DNA of 8,739 bases from an uncultured Eggerthellaceae bacterium (GTDB taxonomy: Bacteria; Actinomycetota; Coriobacteriia; Coriobacteriales; Eggerthellaceae), in contig CAJUSL010000063.1 in assembly GCA_910589135.1 (NCBI GenBank), positions 1-8,739 of the forward strand. Direction: 5' to 3'. A model generated the notes under the pieces. The model was not told the origin of the DNA, did no database searches, and saw nothing but the letters and a program-made list of their open reading frames with translations. The position numbers were made by a program, and so were the translations under genes. This document shows, piece by piece, positions 1-4,717 of this stretch; the stretch's first letter is position 1, and the number at the start of each line of letters is the position of its first letter.

Positions 1-83
1 CTGTTGCCCGGGACGGCGATGAGCGCCGTGCCTTCCGAGCCGTACAGCAGCCCCCGGAGGATGTCGCTCGTAGGCGCAGCCAT
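1..83 (-). CDS. Possible 5' end of a minus-strand gene, cut by window edge
   Basis: Reading leftward from an ATG whose A is at position 83, the minus strand stays open to the window edge for 27 codons. It gives a protein-like start, MAAPTSDILRGLLYGSEG and so on, with alternating hydrophobic and Gly/Ala residues. No Shine-Dalgarno sequence stands in front of this ATG, and the frame remains open upstream, so the start is uncertain. The product cannot be identified from so few residues. The alternative is non-coding flank. The plus-strand frame over the same bases is rich in Ser, Pro and Arg and looks like a shadow. Confidence 0.3.
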   Translation of the reverse strand, partial: MAAPTSDILRGLLYGSEGTALIAVPGN

Positions 84-104
84 AGAGCGACCGCCGCAGG
101 GAGT

Positions 105-158
105 GCTGGCGGCTTTGCGCCGGTGCGGCCGAAGGACGCCGCGCAAAGCAAAGCCAGC
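105..158. repeat. Imperfect inverted repeat in non-coding flank
   Basis: The left arm (105-120) begins GCTGGC and ends TTTGCGC. The reverse complement of the right arm (141-158) also begins GCTGGC and ends TTTGCGC, with a few extra bases in the middle. The two arms could form a bulged hairpin around a GC-rich loop. No T-run follows on either strand, so it is not an obvious terminator. It lies upstream of the possible minus-strand gene at the left edge, so a leader or operator role is possible but unsupported. Apart from this and the hairpin at 274-303, nothing recognisable is seen in 84-426. Confidence 0.35.
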
Positions 159-273
159 GCGATCCTGTGGCGCTCCCGCCCATCGATTTTCGTCCGGGAG
201 GCCCGTGCCGGGGCATGGCAGACCCTTCCAAATAATCCTCAGGTAAGAATAATCACCCGGCATTCGGCCGATT

Positions 274-303
274 CTCCTCCCCTCGGCAGGGGAGGGGTGT
301 TTT
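274..303 (+). terminator. Candidate intrinsic terminator hairpin
   Basis: An exact 8-bp stem (276-283 with 288-295, CCTCCCCT against AGGGGAGG) closes a CGGC tetraloop. It extends by one wobble and one GC pair, and is followed by GTG and then TTTT at 300-303. The stem is strong, but the T-tract is short and offset by three bases, so termination efficiency is uncertain. No plus-strand gene is seen directly before it, so it may be an orphan hairpin or may end a transcript not recognised here. Confidence 0.4.
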
Positions 304-426
304 CCCGTGCACCACTCTGGCGCCATGCATCCACTTTGCCACCGCATGTCCATCTCGGCGCCGCGCATTCGGCTCGACGCTGCATATGACCAGGCCCGAT
401 GCAATCGTGGTCCGCCGCTTTAGGGT

Positions 427-678
427 TTTCGGCCTGTGGATTTTGCGCCGTTGCCAAAAAATCGGCTTCCTGTGGACAAAATTTGCGGAAGTCGGTAATT
501 TTGCGGCGATCTTCGGCTCCCTCCTGCGTAACCATTATGTGGCGCAATGCCTCTACCTGGGGTTTCTCGAGATCGCGCTTTTTACGATGGCGGCCTCGCG
601 TTGCGAAAGCCTGCAAAAAACACCGATTTCCGCAATTTTTGTCCACGAGACGGCAAAAATCTGGCATCGAGGCCGAAA
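427..678. repeat. Long imperfect inverted-repeat element of about 250 bp
   Basis: Positions 472-504 and 613-646 are near-perfect reverse complements. In the first 25 positions 23 match, starting GTGGACAAAA and ending TCGGT, and similarity continues to a shared TTTTGC. Outside these, 427-435 (TTTCGGCCT) and 670-678 (AGGCCGAAA) match exactly, with a looser pairing between. The arms enclose a loop of about 108 bp, and the segment is less GC-rich than the flanking genes. Frames across it on both strands do not look like real proteins. The structure resembles a MITE- or REP-like intergenic element, or a long hairpin RNA. No clear target-site duplication is seen at its ends. Whether it recurs elsewhere in the genome cannot be told from this window. 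Confidence 0.6.
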
Positions 679-719
679 TTCCTTTCGCGCAAGGGCGCAA
701 GTGAGGCGCCTTTGCCAGC

Positions 720-774
720 CAGCCCTTCCAGGGAGCCGCCGCGCCTTTTCAAGGGCTGTGAATCGCGCCTTTTC
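720..774. repeat. Short inverted and direct repeats upstream of lipoprotein 1
   Basis: CAGCCCTT at 720-727 and AAGGGCTG at 751-758 are exact reverse complements with a 23-nt loop. CGCGCCTTTTC occurs twice as a direct repeat (740-750 and 764-774), 24 bp apart. These lie about 100 bp before the predicted promoter of the first lipoprotein. They could be upstream regulatory sites or chance repeats in GC-rich DNA. No function can be assigned. Confidence 0.3.
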
Positions 775-845
775 CCAGGTTGTGCAGTTAATGTTACGAA
801 AGGGCTATCAACATATAAATGCAGCGCGCATCCGGGAAATTCGCG

Positions 846-851
846 TATAAT
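846..851 (+). promoter_or_regulatory. Predicted -10 box (TATAAT) for lipoprotein 1
   Basis: A perfect TATAAT at 846-851 lies 64 bp before the ATG at 916, predicting a start of transcription near 857 and a leader of about 60 nt. The region expected to hold the -35 box (about 823-828) has no TTGACA-like sequence, so an activator may be needed, or another -10 such as TATAAA at 814-819 may be used. The call rests on the consensus -10 and its placement. Confidence 0.45.
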
Positions 852-879
852 CGACCGGGTAGCAAACCTAGCAGGTATA

Positions 880-891
880 CAGCAGCTGCTG
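880..891. promoter_or_regulatory. 12-bp perfect palindrome in the lipoprotein 1 leader
   Basis: CAGCAGCTGCTG at 880-891 is a perfect palindrome with no spacer. It sits between the predicted -10 box and the AAGGAG ribosome site at 902-907. Its position suits a repressor operator; as RNA it has no loop bases and would need to open at its centre to fold. The sequence shows only the symmetry; the regulatory role is inference. Confidence 0.3.
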
Positions 892-915
892 CACGATCAT
901 GAGAAGGAGCACTAA

Positions 916-1758
916 ATGAAGGCAATTAGCAAGGTAGTCGCCGTGCTTGCGGTCAGCGCGCTGGCATTTGGCATGTTTGGCTGCTCGAGCAACTCCGGCT
1001 CGGTCAACACCAATGCCGACGAGGCACAGACCTACACCAGCGAGGAAATCGGCGCTTCCGACATCACCGTCGAGAAGAGCGGCTATTCCTCCGTCGAGCA
1101 GACCACCATCGACGCCGACGGCAACGAGGTTCCCGTGCCTGCGATCGACTTCGCGTTCATCGTCAAGAACAACAACACCGGCTATGTCGCCCAGAACGTT
1201 CCGTTCAACGTCAACGGCTACAACGCCAACGGCGAGATCGTCTTCAGCGGCGGCGCCACCTGCATGTATGTGTATCCGGGCATCGACACCGCCGTCTCCG
1301 GCACCACTACCATTGCTCCTGCCGAGGGCATCGACACCAACATCACCGAGTTCACCGTCGAGCCGCTGATGTCCACCGTCGAGTGGCTGAAGACCGGCCT
1401 CTCCGACGCCGAGATCGCTGGCATGTTCACCGTTGACAACGCCACCGCCGAGCGCACCGAGACGGGCCTCAACATCAACGCCACCGTCACCGGCGACATC
1501 GCCGACGGCGACAAGATCTTCAAGGTTGCCGACCTCGAGAACACGCTCGAGGGCCACTGCGTCGCCATCTTCACCGACGAGTCCGGCAACATCCTCTTCG
1601 GCAGCGACTCCACCAACGTGCTGATTGACCAGACCACGATCGACAGCGTTCAGGCTGCCGGCGGCGAGGAGGCTGCTCCGCTGAACAACGTGTCCATCAC
1701 GATTCAGAACGCTCCCGAGTACGCCGACTTCCAGCTGTACGTGATGCCCGGCCTGTAA
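916..1758 (+). CDS. Secreted lipoprotein, paralogue of the next gene (lipoprotein 1)
   Basis: This 280-residue protein starts with a lipoprotein signal peptide: Lys at 2 and 6, a hydrophobic core at 7-21, and G22-C23 followed by Ser-Ser. Cys23 would be lipidated. The -3 residue is Met, which is not the usual Leu. A low-complexity Ser/Asn tether (24-40) precedes a beta-rich region that can be read as two Ig-like sandwiches, roughly 45-150 and 165-280. Three blocks match the neighbouring lipoprotein: NNNTGYVAQ to YPG (about 85-122), FTDESGNILFG (219-229) and NAPEYADFQLYV (265-276). The start is fixed by AAGGAG at 902-907, 8 nt before ATG. No enzymatic motif is seen. The fold may be related to FxLYD- or DUF4352/DUF5067-type lipoprotein domains, but that is a guess from the pattern. 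It probably sits on the outer face of the membrane. A strong terminator follows, so it is likely a separate transcript from its paralogue. Confidence 0.88.
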   Translation: MKAISKVVAVLAVSALAFGMFGCSSNSGSVNTNADEAQTYTSEEIGASDITVEKSGYSSVEQTTIDADGNEVPVPAIDFAFIVKNNNTGYVAQNVPFNVNGYNANGEIVFSGGATCMYVYPGIDTAVSGTTTIAPAEGIDTNITEFTVEPLMSTVEWLKTGLSDAEIAGMFTVDNATAERTETGLNINATVTGDIADGDKIFKVADLENTLEGHCVAIFTDESGNILFGSDSTNVLIDQTTIDSVQAAGGEEAAPLNNVSITIQNAPEYADFQLYVMPGL

Positions 1759-1824
1759 GCCGCCATCGCACAGCCCCGGCCGCGCCGGGCAAGGCATCCT
1801 CGGCCTGACAGCCGACGAACTTTC

Positions 1825-1857
1825 AAGGGACGGTCGCTTCGGCGGCCGTCCCTTTTT
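1825..1857 (+). terminator. Strong intrinsic terminator with UUCG loop
   Basis: A 13-bp stem (1825-1837 with 1842-1854) with one G·T wobble closes a TTCG tetraloop and runs into five Ts at 1853-1857. This is a textbook rho-independent terminator. It lies 66 bp after the stop codon of lipoprotein 1, and separates that transcript from lipoprotein 2. Confidence 0.9.
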
Positions 1858-1910
1858 GTGTCGGCTTGGTGTCTTTCGGGCACGCGTTCCCTTCATACGC
1901 TTTCCGCATC

Positions 1911-1923
1911 ATTTATATATACT
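1911..1923 (+). promoter_or_regulatory. Possible -10 region for lipoprotein 2
   Basis: The short A+T-rich run ATTTATATATACT stands out in GC-rich surroundings. It contains TATACT at 1918-1923, about 70 bp before the ATG at 1992 and just after the preceding terminator. No convincing -35 hexamer is seen 16-18 bp upstream. Because the upstream transcript should end at 1857, a promoter for lipoprotein 2 is expected here. Confidence 0.4.
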
Positions 1924-1991
1924 GGTAACCACCCGCCGCCGCGCCGCCCGGCCTGGCGGCCAGCCAACCGACCAACCTACGAGAGGCAACC

Positions 1992-2726
1992 ATGAAACCA
2001 TTCGCCAAGATTGCTGCCATCATCGCATCGGCCGCCCTGGCGCTCTCCGCGCTCGGGTGCTCGTCCGCCCCGGCGGCGTCCCAGCCTGCCGGCCCTGACT
2101 TCGACGTGCAGGACATCCAGGTCAGCAATCCGGGCTATGCCATCACCGACGAGGGCAAGCTGCGCTACGCCTTCGTCGCCGTAAACCCCAACGAGGGCCA
2201 CGTGGCGCAGGAGGTCATCTTCACCGTCGAGGCCCACGACGCCAACGGGTCCATGATTGCGGGCGGCGGCGAGACCATCGCCGCGCTGTATCCGGGCGTG
2301 GAGACCCCGGGCTCCGGCGAGGTCGACCTGTTCTCGCCCGACACCGACAACCCCGAGGTGGCGAATCTTACCATCGTCGCCATGATGGACTCGGTCGTCT
2401 GGGCCGACACCACGCTTTCCAACGCCGACATCGAGGGCGCGATCGACATCGTGAGCCCCCGCATGGCGCCCGGCGACGACGGCAGCCTGAGCATCATGGC
2501 CACCATCGGCATGAAGTCCGACGACGGCGACAGCGGCCTCGCCAGCATGGAGGCGCGCGCGGTGGCGGTCCTGTTCGACGAGTCGGGCAACGCCCTGTGC
2601 GGAACCAGTCCCGTCACGTTCGCCCTGAGCAAGGACGGGGAAGACTACGCCTTCGAGGCGTCCATTCCCAACGCGCCGGAATACAAGGAATGCAACCTCT
2701 ACGTGACGCCCAACGCCCTGGTGTAG
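1992..2726 (+). CDS. Secreted lipoprotein, paralogue of the preceding gene (lipoprotein 2)
   Basis: This 244-residue protein carries a clear lipoprotein signal: Lys at 2 and 6, a hydrophobic stretch at 7-21, and lipobox A-L-G-C ending at Cys23. A short Ala/Ser/Pro tether follows. The mature part resembles lipoprotein 1 at the same three blocks: NPNEGHVAQ to YPG (about 65-102), LFDESGNALCG (194-204) and NAPEYKECNLYV (227-238). It lacks about 36 residues relative to lipoprotein 1, spread over the tether and the inter-block regions. GAGAGG at 1981-1986 lies 5 nt before ATG and supports the start. No catalytic motif is visible. Role unknown; an envelope-anchored ligand-binding or structural protein is the most that can be inferred. 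The zinc-ribbon membrane gene begins 81 bp downstream with no terminator between, so the two may be cotranscribed. Confidence 0.88.
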   Translation: MKPFAKIAAIIASAALALSALGCSSAPAASQPAGPDFDVQDIQVSNPGYAITDEGKLRYAFVAVNPNEGHVAQEVIFTVEAHDANGSMIAGGGETIAALYPGVETPGSGEVDLFSPDTDNPEVANLTIVAMMDSVVWADTTLSNADIEGAIDIVSPRMAPGDDGSLSIMATIGMKSDDGDSGLASMEARAVAVLFDESGNALCGTSPVTFALSKDGEDYAFEASIPNAPEYKECNLYVTPNALV

Positions 2727-2763
2727 CGTCTTGGCCGTCAACCATCCGTTTTCTGCCGCGCTT

Positions 2764-2783
2764 CGACGCCTTCGCGGGCGTCG
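2764..2783 (+). other. Intergenic hairpin without a T-tract
   Basis: CGACGCC (2764-2770) and GGCGTCG (2777-2783) form an exact 7-bp stem with a 6-nt loop, between lipoprotein 2 and the zinc-ribbon gene. No T-run follows, so it is not an intrinsic terminator. It could stabilise or process a shared mRNA, or reduce expression of the downstream gene. Confidence 0.35.
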
Positions 2784-2807
2784 CGGCGACGCAAGTAAGG
2801 AGCAGCC

Positions 2808-4094
2808 GTGATCTATTGCCCGCAGTGCGGAAACCCCAACTTCGACGATGCCAACTATTGCGACACGTGCGGCGAGCCGCTGATCTCTGCCGAAGAGTAC
2901 GCCAAGATGCGCAACGCCGCCGAAATGCGGCAGCTGCTCGAGGTCCAGCGCCAGCAGCAGGAGGCTGCTGCCTACAACAAGGCGTATCGCAAGGCGCAGA
3001 AGGACGCGAAGAAGGCCGTGAAGGCGCAGCAGGGAGCCGCTGGCCAGGTGTCTGTGGGCGGCGCTGACGGATGCGCGACCGGCGCGCCGGACGCCACGGG
3101 CACGGTCGATGGCCAGGCAGCCCATGCTGCTGCTAGTGTGGCGACTGCTTCGGGCGCAAGCGCGTCCGCTGCTGACGCTGTCGGTGCGGCCGCTGCAGGC
3201 GCCCCCGGTTCCGCCGGCGTGCCTGGCGCCGGTGCGGCCGCCGCAGGCGCCCCCGGTTCCGCCGCCGAGCCCGTCACCTTCCCCGTCTACAAGCACGGAT
3301 GCCTCGCCCAGGCGTGGGACGACATCACCGAGAGCGAAGGCTGGGCCAAGCGCATCCTGCTGCTCGGCCTGGTCAACCTGGTGCCCGTCCTCAACTTCTT
3401 CGTGCAGGGCTTCGCCATGCAGTGGGCGCGCCAGCTTCCCATCGACAAGGTGGAAGGCATGCCCGTCAAGATCTTCCGCGACGGCGCCTTCGTGCAGGGC
3501 TTCTACGGCTTCGTCATCACGCTGGTGGTGGGCGTCGTGTCCGCCATCGTGGCGGGCGTCTTCGGCTTCGTGCCCGTGCTGGGCGCGCTGGTGGGCGTGG
3601 CGGCGTCGCTGCTGCTGTCCATGTTCCGCGTGCTCGCCACCATGCGCGTCGCCATTGCGCAGAACCTAGCGCCCGGCTTCGACGTGAAAGCGCTCTGGGG
3701 CGCGGTGTTCACGAACCGCTTCGGGAAACTGTTCTGCGCCACGCTGCTGCCGGGCATCATCGTGGGCGCGGCCACCGTGTTCATCTGCGGGTCGGCGCTG
3801 GTGGTGTTCGGGCTGAACAGCCTGACGCTGCTGTTCGAGAACATCCAGTACGCGCATCAGATGGAGCAGATGGCGCAGATGAACCCCATGATGCAGATGT
3901 TCGGCTACAGCAACCCCTGGCCGGCGGTCGTCAGCCAGGCGATGGGGCTCGTGCCGCTGTTCTTCGTGATGGGTCTGATCGCCATGTTCCTTTCCGCGCT
4001 GGGCACCGTGCTGACGATGCGCGCCACCGCGCACTACGTCACGCGCTATCACCACGATTGGGCCGCGTTGGCCGAGGGCCAGCCGACGGCGTAG
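2808..4094 (+). CDS. Zinc-ribbon, coiled-coil, DUF4013-like polytopic membrane protein
   Basis: This 428-residue protein starts at GTG, with AAGGAG at 2797-2802 five bases before it. An N-terminal zinc ribbon uses Cys4, Cys7, Cys18 and Cys21 in two CxxC knuckles. Residues 28-75 are charged, Gln/Lys-rich and probably helical or coiled coil. Residues about 76-157 are a low-complexity Ala/Gly/Ser/Pro linker with a 16-residue tandem repeat. From about 160 the chain matches the DUF4013 pattern: an AWDDI segment, then LLGLVNLVPVLNFFVQG. Likely membrane segments lie at about 172-193, 222-242, 245-262, 299-325 and 374-400. Between the last two is a Met-rich stretch (351-364). The zinc ribbon and linker should be cytoplasmic. 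The role is unknown; a scaffold or regulator at the membrane is plausible because zinc ribbons often mediate protein contacts. The neighbouring lipoproteins suggest an envelope function. The DUF4013 assignment comes from motif memory, not a search. Confidence 0.87.
   Translation: MIYCPQCGNPNFDDANYCDTCGEPLISAEEYAKMRNAAEMRQLLEVQRQQQEAAAYNKAYRKAQKDAKKAVKAQQGAAGQVSVGGADGCATGAPDATGTVDGQAAHAAASVATASGASASAADAVGAAAAGAPGSAGVPGAGAAAAGAPGSAAEPVTFPVYKHGCLAQAWDDITESEGWAKRILLLGLVNLVPVLNFFVQGFAMQWARQLPIDKVEGMPVKIFRDGAFVQGFYGFVITLVVGVVSAIVAGVFGFVPVLGALVGVAASLLLSMFRVLATMRVAIAQNLAPGFDVKALWGAVFTNRFGKLFCATLLPGIIVGAATVFICGSALVVFGLNSLTLLFENIQYAHQMEQMAQMNPMMQMFGYSNPWPAVVSQAMGLVPLFFVMGLIAMFLSALGTVLTMRATAHYVTRYHHDWAALAEGQPTA
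3182..3264 (+). repeat. 48-bp-period tandem repeat in the Ala/Gly/Pro linker
   Basis: Positions 3182-3216 and 3230-3264 are identical over 35 bases except for one T/C difference, with a period of 48 bp. This encodes two copies of a 16-residue unit beginning GAAAAGAPGSA. The near-identity at DNA level, including synonymous positions, suggests recent duplication by slippage or unequal crossing-over. Copy number may vary between strains and so change linker length. Confidence 0.8.
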
Positions 4095-4159
4095 AAGGGG
4101 CCGCCCCGCGCAGCCTTCGGCCAGCAGGACGCTTTCAGCCGTCTGGTCGCCATCCCCCC

Positions 4160-4188
4160 GCGCCACCCTCAGCCAACGGGGCGCTTTT
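4160..4188 (+). terminator. Candidate terminator after the zinc-ribbon gene
   Basis: GCGCC, one bulged A and CC (4160-4167) can pair with GGGGCGC (4178-4184) around a loop of about 10 nt, followed directly by TTTT (4185-4188). It lies 66 bp past the stop codon at 4094. The bulge and short T-tract make it a moderate terminator at best. A tighter GGGGC/GCCCC fold just after the stop (about 4098-4108) has no T-run. Confidence 0.45.
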
Positions 4189-4285
4189 GCGTGCGCAGGT
4201 TTTGGCCGGCACGGCGCTTTCGGCTCCGTTCGTTCCTCGCTCGACCTCGCGCTTTCGGCCTTCGCCATCCCAATATGAAGAAAAT

Positions 4286-4314
4286 GTAAAGTCTAGGATT
4301 TTCCTAGACTTTAC
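4286..4314. repeat. Perfect 13-bp inverted repeat in an A+T-rich island
   Basis: GTAAAGTCTAGGA (4286-4298) is followed by a TTT spacer and its exact reverse complement (4302-4314). It opens an unusually A+T-rich stretch (about 4271-4352) within otherwise GC-rich DNA. The minus-strand continuation is T-rich (ATTTTCTTC) and the plus-strand one is TCTT, so it could act as a weak bidirectional terminator. It also lies just before a possible promoter, where a repressor or activator site would be expected. Both readings are inference. Confidence 0.6.
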
Positions 4315-4317
4315 TCT

Positions 4318-4348
4318 TGCAATCACAGAAAAGTTAACTTAGTATAAC
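4318..4348 (+). promoter_or_regulatory. Possible promoter for the candidate small RNA
   Basis: TTGCAA at 4318-4323 and TATAAC at 4343-4348 resemble -35 and -10 boxes, although the 19-bp spacing is longer than usual. The spacer contains the palindrome AAGTTAACTT (4331-4340), and AAAGTTA (4330-4336) also pairs with TAACTTT (4345-4351). The long spacer with internal symmetry would suit a regulated promoter. Transcription would start near 4355, just before the folded region that ends at 4489. Confidence 0.4.
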
Positions 4349-4354
4349 TTTCAT

Positions 4355-4492
4355 CGAAGCCGAGCCGGTCCCGAAGCAAAAACGGAAAAGACCGGCGAAG
4401 CGACGACACCTCCTCTCTTTTGCATTCTAGGCTTGCCGCCTCCCTCAACTGGCAAGCCTGCAGGAAGGCCCCCAGCTCCGGGGGCTTTTCTG
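4355..4492 (+). ncRNA. Candidate structured small RNA or terminated leader
   Basis: From a predicted start near 4355 the plus strand can form three consecutive hairpins. The first is a 7-bp GCCGGTC/GACCGGC stem (4364-4370 with 4390-4396), with an inner CCG/CGG pair and A-rich loop. The second is an 8-bp GGCTTGCC/GGCAAGCC stem (4430-4437 with 4451-4458). The third is an intrinsic terminator (4465-4489). Between the first two is an unpaired pyrimidine-rich run (CCTCCTCTCTTTT, 4409-4421) that could act as an anti-Shine-Dalgarno-like seed, since CCTCCT pairs with AGGAGG. The downstream methyltransferase-like gene has its own candidate promoter, which favours an independent RNA over an attenuator. 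It matched no riboswitch class recalled here (SAM, SAH, T-box, cobalamin, c-di-AMP, glycine were considered). Ends and existence are predictions from structure only. Confidence 0.45.
4465..4489 (+). terminator. Intrinsic terminator of the candidate small RNA
   Basis: AAGGCCCCC (4465-4473) pairs with GGGGGCTTT (4480-4488) with one G·U, around a 6-nt AGCTCC loop. The T-run 4486-4489 is followed by CTGTGT. This is a strong rho-independent terminator. No protein gene precedes it within 370 bp, so it must end either a small RNA or read-through from the zinc-ribbon gene. Confidence 0.75.
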
Positions 4493-4662
4493 TGTCCGGA
4501 GAAGGGAAGAGGCGCTTGCGACGGTGGCGACGTTCGTTTTGGTCGCCCAGGAAGGAAAGGAGCGCTCCGCCTCGGCAACGGCGCCCTCGGCGATGCGGCG
4601 CTCAGCCTTCGGGCCACGCCCTCGCGCATGCGGCATCCGCGCCCGCACCGCCCCAACCCTGC
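4493..4662. other. Non-coding spacer with no clear feature
   Basis: This stretch lies between the small-RNA terminator and the promoter-like TACACT. The methyltransferase reading frame is open through it, but the would-be residues are rich in Arg, Pro and Gly, unlike the protein that follows. There is one short GGCGAC/GTCGCC hairpin (4526-4531 with 4542-4547) without a T-tract. Nothing else is recognised. Confidence 0.5.
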
Positions 4663-4668
4663 TACACT
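4663..4668 (+). promoter_or_regulatory. Possible -10 box for the methyltransferase-like operon
   Basis: TACACT at 4663-4668, preceded by GC, would start transcription near 4675 and leave a leader of about 43 nt before the ATG at 4718. The -35 region is GC-rich with no good match, so the call is weak. It is supported mainly by the need for a promoter after the terminator ending at 4489. Confidence 0.35.
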
Positions 4669-4717
4669 GAAGGGAAGAATTCCGCGCCCTGTGCGCATGC
4701 GACGAACGGCAGGCATC

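Noticed and set aside
239..700. Open minus-strand frame of 153 codons through the inverted-repeat element
   Set aside because: It runs across a hairpin element and a terminator-like hairpin, has no ribosome site, and has a composition unlike the neighbouring proteins. It is treated as a spurious frame over a repeat.
386..850. Plus-strand frames of 101-154 codons in the same region
   Set aside because: Several overlapping frames are open because the region is non-coding and lower in GC. None has a ribosome site or recognisable domain.
1977..3296. Open minus-strand frame of 439 codons opposite lipoprotein 2 and the zinc-ribbon gene
   Set aside because: It is a GC-rich antisense shadow: it spans two real genes and their spacer, and is dominated by Gly, Arg, Val and His.
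4355..4492. T-box or SAM-type riboswitch controlling the methyltransferase-like gene
   Set aside because: No T-box antiterminator motif or SAM-riboswitch core was found, and a separate promoter-like sequence follows the terminator. It is kept only as an unclassified structured RNA.
4433..4717. N-terminal extension of the methyltransferase-like gene from a TTG
   Set aside because: The extension runs through the small-RNA terminator and is Arg/Pro/Gly-rich. Family similarity begins at the ATG at 4718.
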